Positions 14,035-25,626 of a stretch of DNA of 64,000 bases are shown one piece after another. The stretch lies in contig NW_027478168.1 of the NCBI RefSeq assembly GCF_051020975.1, positions 1,550,001 through 1,614,000 on the forward strand, written 5' to 3'. Under the pieces are notes generated by a model. The model had not been told where the DNA came from, searched no databases, and saw nothing but the letters and a program-made list of their open reading frames with translations. The translations under genes were made by a program, and so were the position numbers. Position 1 is the first letter of the stretch, and each line of letters begins with the position of its first letter. Origin of the DNA: Osmia lignaria lignaria (taxonomy: Eukaryota > Arthropoda > Insecta > Hymenoptera > Megachilidae).

Positions 14035-15000
14035 TTGCAGATTCATCTCAAGGGAAGGGGTCTGACGGACATATTTCGAGATATTTCTTCTTCTTGTTGT
14101 TCTTCTTCTGCACAGCTAAGCTGGAAGTGGCATTTGCAGCTCGCAATAGTGCAGAGTTATCTCAAAGAAAGGGGCCACGGTGTTTCTGTATCTCTATTAT
14201 GTTGGTGCGGCTTCGGAACTTTTAAATATCTTGATATATCTCGAGAACTACGCATCTGATCAAAAAATATCATAGAACATGAAAAGTAGGAAACTTAATT
14301 CTCTACAAAAAAGGTCTCTTAACATTTTGCCATAGCTCGCTTCGTTTCCGAGATATTTGCAGATTTATCTCAAGGGAAGGGGCCTGACGGACATATTTCG
14401 AGATATTTCTTCTTCTTGTTGTTCTTCTTCTGCACATCTAAGCTGGAAGTGGCATTTGCAGCTTGCAATAGTGCAGAGATATCTCAAAGAAAGGGGCCAC
14501 GGTGCTTCTGTATCTCTATTATGTTGGTGCGGCTTTGGAACTTTTAAATATCTTGATATATCTCGAGAACTACGCGTCTGATCAAAAAATATCATAGAAC
14601 ATAAAAAGTAAGAAACATAATTCTCTACAAAAAAGGTCTCTTAACATTTTGCCATAGCTCGCTTCGTTTCCGAGATATTTGCAGATTCATCTCAAGGGAA
14701 GGGGCCTGACGGACATATTTCGAGATATTTCTTCTTCTTGTTGTTCTTCTTCTGCACAGCTAAGCTGGAAGTGGCATTTACAGCTCGCAACAGTGCAGAG
14801 TTATCTCAAAGAAAGGGGCCACGGTGTTTCTGTATCTCTATTATGTTGGTGCGGCTTCGGAACTTTCAAATATCTTGATATATCTCGAGAACTACGCATC
14901 TGATCAAAAAATATCATAGAACATAAAAAGTAGGAAACTTAATTCTCTACAAAAAAGGTCTCTTAACAGTTTGCCATAGCTCGCTTCGTTTCCGAGATAT
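14035..15000. repeat. Three monomers bridging 14-mer and 5-mer blocks
   Basis: Monomers at 14035 (GATTCATCTC, GGGGTCTGACGG), 14357 (GCACATCTAAGC, GCTTGCAATAG) and 14679 (GATTCATCTC, TTTACAGCTCGCAACAG). All three types occur elsewhere in the 5-18 kb region, but this order does not. They appear to be left over from recombination between the larger blocks. Confidence 0.85.
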
Positions 15001-18000
15001 TTGCATATTTATCTCAAGGGAAGGGGCCTGACGGACATATTTCGAGATATTTCTTCTTCTTGTTGTTCTTCTTCTGCACAGCTAAGCTGGAAGTGGCATT
15101 TGCGGCTCGCACTAGTGCACAGTTATCTCAAAGAAAGGGGCCACGGTGTTTCTGTATCTCTATTATGTTGGTGCGGCTTCGGAACTTTTAAATATCTCGA
15201 TATATCTCGAAAACTACGCTTCTGATCAAAAAATATCATAGAACGTAAATTGTAGGAAACATTATTCTCTACGAAAAAGGTCTCTTAACATTTTGCCATA
15301 GCTCGCTTCGTTTCCGAGATATTTGCAGATTCATCTCAAGGGAAGGGGTCTGACGGACATATTTCGAGATATTTCTTCTTCTTGTTGTTCTTCTTCTGCA
15401 CAGCTAAGCTGGAAGTGGCATTTGCAGCTCGCAATAGTGCAGAGTTATCTCAAAGAAAGGGGCCACGGTGTTTCTGTATCTCTATTATGTTGGTGCGGCT
15501 TCGGAACTTTTAAATATCTTGATATATCTCGAGAACTACGCATCTGATCAAAAAATATCATAGAACATAAAAAGTAGGAAACTTAATTCTCTACAAAAAA
15601 GGTCTCTTAACATTTTGCCATAGCTCGCTTCGTTTCCGAGATATTTGCAGATTTATCTCAAGGGAAGGGGCCTGACGGACATATTTCGAGATATTTCTTC
15701 TTCTTGTTGTTCTTCTTCTGCACAGCTAAGCTGGAAGTGGCATTTGCGGCTCGCTCTAGTGCAGAGTTATCTCAAAGAAAGGGGCCACGGTGTTTCTGTA
15801 TCCCTATTATGTTGGTGCGGCTTCGGAACTTTTAAATATCTCGATATATCTCGAAAACTACGCTTCTGATCAAAAAATATCATAGAACATAAATTGTAGG
15901 AAACATAATTCTCTACAAAAAACGTCTCTTAACATTTTGCCATAGCTCGCTTCGTTTCCGAGATATTTGCAGATTCAGCTCAAAGGAACTGGCCTGACGG
16001 ACATATTTCGAGATATTTCTTCTTCTTGTTGTTCTTGCTCTGCACAGCTAAGCTGGAAGTGGCATTTGCAGCTCGCAATGGTGCAGAGTTATCTCAAAGA
16101 AAGGGGCCACGGTGTTTCTGTATCTCTATTATGTTGGTGCGGCTTCGGAACTTTTAAATATCTTGATATATCTCGAGAACTACGCATCTGATCAAAAAAT
16201 ATCATAGAGCATAAAAAGTAGGAAACTTAATTCTCTACAAAAAAGGTCTCTTAACATTTTGCCATAGCTCGCTTCGTTTCCGAGATATTTGCATATTTAT
16301 CTCAAGGGAAGGGGCCTGACGGACATATTTCGAGATATTTCTTCTTCTTGTTGTTCTTCTTCTGCACATCTAAGCTGGAAGTGGCATTTGCAGCTTGCAA
16401 TAGTGCAGAGATATCTCAAAGAAAGGGGCCACGGTGCTTCTGTATCTCTATTATGTTGGTGCGGCTTTGGAACTTTTAAATATCTTGATATATCTCGAGA
16501 ACTACGCATCTGATCAAAAAATATCATAGAACATAAAAAGTAGGAAACTTAATTCTCTACAAAAAAGGTCTCTTAACAGTTTGCCATAGCTCGCTTCGTT
16601 TCCGAGATATTTGCATATTTATCTCAAGGGAAGGGGCCTGACGGACATATTTCGAGATATTTCTTCTTCTTGTTGTTCTTCTTCTGCACAGCTAAGCTGG
16701 AAGTGGCATTTGCGGCTCGCACTAGTGCACAGTTATCTCAAAGAAAGGGGCCACGGTGTTTCTGTATCTCTATTATGTTGGTGCGGCTTCGGAACTTTTA
16801 AATATCTCGATATATCTCGAAAACTACGCTTCTGATCAAAAAATATCATAGAACGTAAATTGTAGGAAACATTATTCTCTACGAAAAAGGTCTCTTAACA
16901 TTTTGCCATAGCTCGCTTCGTTTCCGAGATATTTGCAGATTCATCTCAAGGGAAGGGGTCTGACGGACATATTTCGAGATATTTCTTCTTCTTGTTGTTC
17001 TTCTTCTGCACAGCTAAGCTGGAAGTGGCATTTGCAGCTCGCAATAGTGCAGAGTTATCTCAAAGAAAGGGGCCACGGTGTTTCTGTATCTCTATTATGT
17101 TGGTGCGGCTTCGGAACTTTTAAATATCTTGATATATCTCGAGAACTACGCATCTGATCAAAAAATATCATAGAACATAAAAAGTAGGAAACTTAATTCT
17201 CTACAAAAAAGGTCTCTTAACATTTTGCCATAGCTCGCTTCGTTTCCGAGATATTTGCAGATTTATCTCAAGGGAAGGGGCCTGACGGACATATTTCGAG
17301 ATATTTCTTCTTCTTGTTGTTCTTCTTCTGCACAGCTAAGCTGGAAGTGGCATTTGCGGCTCGCTCTAGTGCAGAGTTATCTCAAAGAAAGGGGCCACGG
17401 TGTTTCTGTATCCCTATTATGTTGGTGCGGCTTCGGAACTTTTAAATATCTCGATATATCTCGAAAACTACGCTTCTGATCAAAAAATATCATAGAACAT
17501 AAATTGTAGGAAACATAATTCTCTACAAAAAACGTCTCTTAACATTTTGCCATAGCTCGCTTCGTTTCCGAGATATTTGCAGATTCAGCTCAAAGGAACT
17601 GGCCTGACGGACATATTTCGAGATATTTCTTCTTCTTGTTGTTCTTGCTCTGCACAGCTAAGCTGGAAGTGGCATTTGCAGCTCGCAATGGTGCAGAGTT
17701 ATCTCAAAGAAAGGGGCCACGGTGTTTCTGTATCTCTATTATGTTGGTGCGGCTTCGGAACTTTTAAATATCTTGATATATCTCGAGAACTACGCATCTG
17801 ATCAAAAAATATCATAGAGCATAAAAAGTAGGAAACTTAATTCTCTACAAAAAAGGTCTCTTAACATTTTGCCATAGCTCGCTTCGTTTCCGAGATATTT
17901 GCATATTTATCTCAAGGGAAGGGGCCTGACGGACATATTTCGAGATATTTCTTCTTCTTGTTGTTCTTCTTCTGCACATCTAAGCTGGAAGTGGCATTTG

Positions 18001-18220
18001 CAGCTTGCAATAGTGCAGAGATATCTCAAAGAAAGGGGCCACGGTGCTTCTGTATCTCTATTATGTTGGTGCGGCTTTGGAACTTTTAAATATCTTGATA
18101 TATCTCGAGAACTACGCGTCTGATCAAAAAATATCATAGAACATAAAAAGTAAGAAACATAATTCTCTACAAAAAAGGTCTCTTAACATTTTGCCATAGC
18201 TCGCTTCGTTTCCGAGATAT
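15001..18220. repeat. Pentameric higher-order repeat, 2 copies x 1,610 bp
   Basis: Two copies (15001-16610 and 16611-18220) of five monomers in the order: CATATTTATCTC with GTGCACAGTT; GATTCATCTC with GGGGTCTG; CGGCTCGCTCTAG with TATCCCTATT; the CAGCTC subfamily with TTGCTCTGC; and CATATTTATCTC with GCACATCTAAGC. The rare TTAACAGTTTGCC just upstream (14966 and 16576) shows that the duplicated tract starts before 15001. Copies are nearly identical (ACGCATCTG near 16507 against ACGCGTCTG near 18117). Four of the five monomers also stand in this order at 6308-7595 and 10815-12102. Confidence 0.92.
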
Positions 18221-20796
18221 TTGCAGATTCATCTCAAGGGAAGGGGCCTGACGGACATATTTCGAGATATTTCTTCTTCTTGTTGTTCTTCTTCTGCACA
18301 GCTAAGCTGGAAGTGGCATTTACAGCTCGCAACAGTGCAGAGTTATCTCAAAGAAAGGGGCCACGGTGTTTCTGTATCTCTATTATGTTGGTGCGGCTTC
18401 GGAACTTTTAAATATCTTGATATATCTCGAGAACTACGCATCTGATCAAAAAATATCATAGAACATGAAAAGTAGGAAACTTAATTCTCTACAAAACAGG
18501 TCTCTTAACATTTTGCCATAGCTCTCTTCGTTTCCGAGATATTTGCAGATTTATCTCAAGGGAAGGGGCCTGGCGGACATATTTCGAGATATTTCTTCTT
18601 CTTGTTGTTCTTCTTCTGCACAGCTAAGCTGGAAGTGGCATTTGCAGCTCGCAATAGTTCAGAGTTATCTCAAAGAAAGGGGCCACGGTGTTTCTGTATC
18701 TCTATTATGTTGGTGCGGCTTCGGAACTTTTAAATATCTTGATATATCTCGAGAACTACGCATCTGATCAAAAAATATCATAGAACATAAAAAGTAGGAA
18801 ACTTAATTCTCTACAAAAAAGGTCTCTTAACATTTTGCCATAGCTCGCTTCGTTTCCGAGATATTTGCATATTTATCTCAAGGGAAGGGGCCTGACGGAC
18901 ATATTTCGAGATATTTCTTCTTCTTGTTGTTCTTCTTCTGCACAGCTAAGCTGGAAGTGGCATTTGCGGCTCGCACTAGTGCAGAGTTATCTCAAAGAAA
19001 GGGGCCACGGTGTTTCTGTATCTCTATTATGTTGGTGCGTCTTCGGAACTTTTAAATATCTCGATATATCTCGAAAACTACGCTTCTGATCAAAAAATAT
19101 CATAGAACCTAAATTGTAGGAAACATAATTCTCTACAAAAAAGGTCTCTTAACATTTTGCCATAGCTCGCTTCGTTTCCGAGATATTTGCAGATTCAGCT
19201 CAAAGGAACTGGCCTGACGGACATATTTCGAGATATTTCTTCTTCTTGTTGTTCTTGCTCTGCACAGCTAAGCTGGAAGTGGCATTTGCAGCTCGCAATG
19301 GTGCAGAGTTATCTCAAAGAAAGGGGCCACGGTGTTTCTGTATCTCTATTATGTTGGTGCGGCTTCGGAACTTTTAAATATCTTGATATATCTCGAGAAC
19401 TACGCATCTGATCAAAAAATATCATAGAACATAAAAAGTAGGAAACTTAATTCTCTACAAAAAAGGTCTCTTAACATTTTGCCATAGCTCGCTTCGTTTC
19501 CGAGATATTTGCAGATATATCTCAAGGGAAGGGGCCTGACGGACATATTTCGAGATATTTCTTCTTCTTGTTGTTCTTCTTCTGCACAGCTAAGCTGGAA
19601 GTGGCATTTACAGCTCGCAATAGTGCAGAGTTATCTCAAAGAAAGGGGCCACGGTGTTTCTGTATCTCTATTATGTTGGTGCGGCTTCGGAACTTTTAAA
19701 TATCTTGATATATCTCGAGAACTACGCATCTGATCAAAAAATATCATACAACATAAAAAGTAGGAAACTTAATTCTCTACAAAAAAGGTCTCTTAAGATT
19801 TTGCCATAGCTCGCTTCGTTTCCGAGATATTTGCAGATATATCTCAAGGGAAGGGGCCTGACGGACATATTTCGAGATATTTCTTCTTCTTGTTGTTCTT
19901 CTTCTGCACAGCTAAGCTGGAAGTGGCATTTGCAGCTCGCAATAGTGCAGAGTTATCTGAAAGAAAGGGGCCACGGTGTTTCTGTATCTCTATTATGTTG
20001 GTGCGGCTTCGGAACTTTTAAATATCTTGATATATCTCGAGAACTACGCATCTAATCAAAAAATATCATAGAACATAAAAAGTAGGAAACTTAATTTTCT
20101 ACAAAAAAGGTCTCTTAACATTTTGCCATAGCTCGCTTCGTTTCCGAGATATTTGCAGATTTATCTCAAGGGAAGGGGCCTGACGGACATATTTCGAGAT
20201 ATTTCTTCTTCTTGTTGTTCTTCTTCTGCACAGCTAAGCTGGAAGTGGCATTTGCGGCTCGCACTAGTGCAGAGTTATCTCAACGAAAGGGGCCACGGTG
20301 TTTCTGTATCTCCATTATGTTGGTGCGGCTTCGGAACTTTTAAATATCTTGATATATCTCGAGAACTACGCATCTGATCAAAAAATATCATAGAACATGA
20401 AAAGTAGGAAACTTAATTCTCTACAAAAAAGGTCTCTTAACATTTTGCCATAGCTCTCTTCGTTTCCGAGATATTTGCAGATTTATCTCAAGGGAAGGGG
20501 CCTGACGGACATATTTCGAGATATTTCTTCTTCTTGTCGTTCTTCTTCTGCACAGCTAAGCTGGAAGTGGCATTTGCAGCTCGCAATAGTGCAGAGTTAT
20601 CTCAAAGAAAGGGGCCACGGTGTTTCTGTATCTCTATTATGTTGGTGCGGCTTCGGAACTTTTAAATATCTTGATATATCTCGAGAACTACGCATCTGAT
20701 CAAAAAATATCATAGAACATAAAAAGTAGGAAACTTAATTCTCTACAAAAACGGTCGCTTAACATTTTGCCATAGCTCTCTTCGTTTCCGAGATAT
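18221..20796. repeat. Eight mixed monomers, no clear HOR
   Basis: Monomers at 18221 (TTTACAGCTCGCAACAG), 18543 (GCCTGGCGGAC), 18865, 19187 (CAGCTC subfamily), 19509 and 19831 (both GCAGATATATCTC), 20153 (CAACGAAAGG, TATCTCCATTATG) and 20475 (CTTGTCGTTC). The first two repeat the order at 7596-8239 and 12103-12746. The pair 19509/19831 are near-identical neighbours, the smallest scale of local duplication. Confidence 0.85.
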
Positions 20797-21762
20797 TTGC
20801 AGATTTATCTCAAGGGAAGGGGCCTGACGGACATATTTCGAGATATTTCTTCTTCTTGTTGTTCTTCTTCTGCACAGCTAAGCTGGAAGTGGCATTTGCA
20901 GCTCGCAATAGTGCAGAGATATCTCAAAGAAAGGGGCCACGGTGTTTCTGTATCTCTATTATGTTGGTGCGGCTCCGGAACTTTTAAATATCTTGATATA
21001 TCTCGAGAACTACGCGTCTGATCAAAAAATATCATAGAACATAAAAAGTAGGAACCATAATTCTCTACAAAAAAGGTCTCTTAACATTTTGCCATAGCTC
21101 GCTTCGTTTCCGAGATATTTGCAGATTTATCTCAAGGGAAGGGGCCTAACGGACATATTTCCAGATATTTCTTCTTCTTGTTGTTCTTCTTCTGCACAGC
21201 TAAGCTGGAAGTGGCATTTGCGGCTCGCACTAGTGCAGAGTTATCTCAAAGAAAGGGGCCACGGTGTTTCTGTATCTCTATTATGTTGGTGCAGCTTCAG
21301 AACTTTTAAATATCTTGATATATCTCGAGAACTACGCATCTGATCAAAAAATATCATGGAACATAAAAAGTAGAAAACTTAATTCTCTACAAAAAAGGTC
21401 TCTTAACATTTTGCCGTAGCTCGCTTCGTTTCCGAGATATTTGCAGATTTATCTCAAGGGAAGGGGCCTGACGGACATATTTCGAAATATTTCTTATTCT
21501 TGTTGTTCTTCTTCTGCACAGCTAAGCTGGAAGTGGCATTTGCAGCTCGCAATAGTGCAGAGTTATCTCAAAGAAAGGGGCCACGGTGTTTCTGTACCTC
21601 TATTATGTTGGTGCGGCTTCGGAACTTTTAAATATCTCGATATATCTCGAAAACTACGCTTCTGATCAAAAAATATCATAGAACATAAATTGTAGGAAAC
21701 ATAATTCTCTACAAAAAAGATCTCTTAACATTTTGCCATAGCTCGCTTCGTTTCCGAGATAT
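20797..21762. repeat. 3-monomer block shared with 34000-34965
   Basis: Three monomers matching those at 34000, 34322 and 34644, an offset of 13,203 bp (41 units plus the 1-bp insertion near 30012). Shared rare variants include GGTCGCTTAAC just upstream, GTAGGAACCATAATT, GGGCCTAACGG with TTTCCAGAT, GCAGCTTCAGAAC, ATGGAACATAAAAAGTAGAAAAC, TTTTGCCGTAGC, TTTCGAAATATTTCTTATTC and TGTACCTC. So many private marks in order can only reflect common descent of the block. Confidence 0.9.
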
Positions 21763-22406
21763 TTGCAGATTTATCTCAAGGGAAGGGTCCTGATCGACAT
21801 ATTTCGAGATATTTCTTCTTCTTGTTGTTCTTCTTCTGCACAGCTAAACTGGAAGTGGCATTTCCAGCTCGCAATCGTGCAGAGTTATCTCAAAGAAAGG
21901 GGCCACGGTGTTTCTGTATCTCTATTATGTTGGTGCGGCTTCGGAACTTTTAAATATCTTGATATATCTCGAGAACTACGCGTCTGATCAAAAAATATCA
22001 TAGAACATAAAAAGTAGGAAACTCAATTCTCTACAAAAACGGTCTCTTAACATTTTGCCATAGCTCGCTTCGTTTCCGAGATATTTGCAGATATATTTCA
22101 AGGGAAGGGGCCTGACGGGCATATTTCGAGATATTTCTTCTTCTTGTTGTTCTTCTTCTGCACAGCTAAGCTGGAAGTGGCATTTGCAGCTCGCAATAGT
22201 GCAGAGATATCTCAAAGAAAGGGGCCACGGTGTTTCTGTATCTCTATTATGTTGGTGCGGCTTCGGAACTTTTAAATATCTTGATATATCTCGAGAACTA
22301 CGCGTCTGATCAAAAAATATCACAGAACATAAAAAGTAAGAAACATAATTCTCTACAAAAAAGGTCTCTTAACATTTTGCCATAGCTCGCTTCGTTTCCG
22401 AGATAT
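21763..22406. repeat. Two divergent monomers
   Basis: The monomer at 21763 belongs to the N subfamily (CTAAACTGG with TTTCCAGCTCGCAATCG) and has GGTCCTGATCGAC. The one at 22085 has GATATATTTCAAGG and GACGGGCAT and carries GAGATATCTCAAAG. That change, with the TATATCTC 5' allele, opens a 111-codon antisense frame (21988-22323), one of the longest open frames in the window; I do not take it as a gene. Confidence 0.82.
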
Positions 22407-23372
22407 TTGCAGATTTATCTCAAGGGAAGGGGCCTGACGGACATATTTCGAGATATTTCTTCTTCTTGTTGTTCTTCTTCTGCACAGCTAAGCTGGAAGT
22501 GGCATTTGCAGCTCGCAATAGTGCAGAGTTATCTCAAAGAAAGGGGCCACAGTGTTTCTGTATCTCTATTATGTTGGTGGGGCTTCGGAACTTTTAAATA
22601 TCTTGATATATCTCGAGAACTACGCGTCTGATCAAAAAATATCATAGAACATAAAAAGTAGGAAACTTAATTCTCTACAAAAACGGTCTCTTAACATTTT
22701 GCCATAGCTCACTTCGTTTCCGAGATATTTGCAGATATATCTCAAGGGAAGGGGCCTGACGGACATATTTCGAGATATTTCTTCTTCTTGTTCTTCTTCT
22801 TCTGCACAGCTAAGCTGGAAGTGGCATTTGCGGCTCGCACTAGTGCACAGTTATCTCAAAGAAAGGGGCCACGGTGATTCTGTATCTCTATTATGTTGGT
22901 GCGTCTTCGGAACTTTTAAATATCTCGATATATCTCGAAAACTACGCTTCTGATCAAAAAATATCATAGAACGTAAATTGTACGAAACATTATTCTCTAC
23001 AAAAAAGGTCTCTTAACATTTTGCCATAGCTCGCTTCGTTTCCGAGATATTTGCAGATTCATCTCAAGGGAAGGGGTCTGACGGACATATTTCGAGATAC
23101 TTCTTCTTCTTGTTGTTCTTCTTCTGCACAGCTAAGCTCGAAGTGGCATTTGCAGCTCGCAATAGTGCAGAGTTATCTCAAAGAAAGAGGCCACGGTGTT
23201 TCTGTACCTCTATTATGTTGGTGCAGCTTCGGAACTTTTAAATATCTTGATATATCTCGAGAACTACGCATCTGATCAAAAAATATCATCGAACATAAAA
23301 AGTAGGAAACTTAATTCTCTACAAAAAAGGTCTCTTAACATTTTGCCATAGCTCGCTTCGTTTCCGAGATAT
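22407..23372. repeat. 3-monomer block, copy 1 of a 13-monomer-spaced duplication
   Basis: Matches 26593-27558 at an offset of 4,186 bp (13 units). Shared private marks are GCCACAGTG with TTGGTGGGGCTT, then CTTGTTCTTCTTC with GTGCGTCTTCGG, then AAGCTCGAAGTGG with AAAGAGGCCACGG and TGTACCTC. Differences include GGTGATTCTG near 22876 and GAGATACTTC near 23095 in this copy. Confidence 0.9.
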
Positions 23373-25626
23373 TTGCAGATTTATCTCAAGGGAAGTGGCC
23401 TGACGGACATATTCCGAGATATTTCTTCTTCTTGTTGTTCTTCTTCTGCACATCTAAGCTGGAAGTGGCATTTGCAGCTCGCAATAGTGCAGAGATATCT
23501 CAAAGAAAGGGGCCACGGTGCTTCTGTATCTCTATTATGTTGGTGCGGCTTTGGAACTTTTAAGTATCTCGATATATCTCGAAAACTACGCTTCTGATCA
23601 AAAAATATCATAGAACATAAATTGTAGGAAACATAATTCTCTACAAAAAACGTCTCTTAACATTTTGCCATAGCTCGCTTCGTTTCCGAGATATTTGCAG
23701 ATTCAGCTCAAAGGAACTGGCCTGACGGACATATTTCGAGATATTTCTTCTTCTTGTTGTTCTTGCTCTGCACAGCTAAGCTGGAAGTGGCATTTGCAGC
23801 TCGCAATGGTGCAGAGTTATCTCAAAGAAAGGGGCCACGGTGTTTCTGTATCTCTATTATGTTGGTGCGGCTTCGGAACTTTTAAATATCTTGATATATC
23901 TCGAGAACTACGCATCTGATCAAAAAATATCATAGAACATAAAAAGTAGGAAACTTAATTCTCTACAAAAAAGGTCTCTTAACAGTTTGCCATAGCTCGC
24001 TTCGTTTCCGAGATATTTGCATATTTATCTCAAGGGAAGGGGCCTGACGGACATATTTCGAGATATTTCTTCTTCTTGTTGTTCTTCTTCTGCACAGCTA
24101 AGCTGGAAGTGGCATTTGCGGCTCGCACTAGTGCAGAGTTATCTCAAAGAAAGGGGCCATGGTGTTTCTGTATCTCTATTACGTTGGTGCGCCTTCGGAA
24201 CTTTTAAATATCTCGATATATCTCGAAAACTACGCTTCTGATCAAAAAATATCATAGAACATAAATTGTAGGAAACATAATTCTCTACAAAAAAGGTCTC
24301 TTAACATTTTGCCATAGCTCGCTTCGTTTCCGAGATATTTGCAGATTTATCTCAAGGGAAGTGGCCTGACGGACATATTCCGAGATATTTCTTCTTCTTG
24401 TTGTTCTTCTTCTGCACATCTAAGCTGGAAGTGGCATTTGCAGCTTGCAATAGTGCAGAGATATCTCAAAGAAAGGGGCCACGGTGCTTCTGTATCTCTA
24501 TTATGTTGGTGCGGCTTTGGAACTTTTAAATATCTTGATATATCTCGAGAACTACGCGTCTGATCAAAAAATATCATAGAACATAAAAAGTAAGAAACAT
24601 AATTCTCTACAAAAAAGGTCTCTTAACATTTTGCCATAGCTCGCTTCGTTTCCGAGATATTTGCAGATTTATCTCAAGGGAAGGGGCCTGACGGACATAT
24701 TTCGAGATATTTCTTCTTCTTGTTGTTCTTCTTCTGCACAGCTAAGCTGGAAGTGGCATTTGCGGCTCGCACTAGTGCACAGTTATCTCAAAGAAAGGGG
24801 CCACGGTGTTTCTGTATCTCTATTATGTTGGTGCGGCTTCGGAACTTTTAAGTATCTCGATATATCTCGAAAACTACGCTTCTGATCAAAAAATATCATA
24901 GAACATAAATTGTAGGAAACATAATTCTCTACAAAAAACGTCTCTTAACATTTTGCCATAGCTCGCTTCGTTTCCGAGATATTTGCAGATTCAGCTCAAA
25001 GGAACTGGCCTGACGGACATATTTCGAGATATTTCTTCTTCTTGTTGTTCTTGCTCTGCACAGCTAAGCTGGAAGTGGCATTTGCAGCTCGCAATGGTGC
25101 AGAGTTATCTCAAAGAAAGGGGCCACGGTGTTTCTGTATCTCTATTATGTTGGTGCGGCTTCGGAACTTTTAAATATCTTGATATATCTCGAGAACTACG
25201 CATCTGATCAAAAAATATCATAGAACATAAAAAGTAGGAAACTTAATTCTCTACAAAAAAGGTCTCTTAACATTTTGCCATAGCTCGCTTCGTTTCCGAG
25301 ATATTTGCATATTTATCTCAAGGGAAGGGGCCTGACGGACATATTTCGAGATATTTCTTCTTCTTGTTGTTCTTCTTCTGCACAGCTAAGCTGGAAGTGG
25401 CATTTGCGGCTCGCACTAGTGCAGAGTTATCTCAAAGAAAGGGGCCACGGTGTTTCTGTATCTCTATTATGTTGGTGCGGCTTCGGAACTTTTAAATATC
25501 TCGATATATCTCGAAAACTACGCTTCTGATCAAAAAATATCATAGAACATAAATTGTAGGAAACATAATTCTCTACAAAAAAGGTCTCTTAACATTTTGC
25601 CATAGCTCGCTTCGTTTCCGAGATAT
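23373..25626. repeat. Seven monomers with a 4-monomer (1,288 bp) period
   Basis: Monomers 23695-24338 (CAGCTC subfamily, then CATATTTATCTC with the CGG middle allele) recur in order at 24983-25626, 1,288 bp away. The monomers at 23373 and 24339 both have GGGAAGTGGCC and GCACATCTAAGC, types also found at 8240 and 8884. The 24017 monomer has the private change TACGTTGGTGCGCC. Confidence 0.85.
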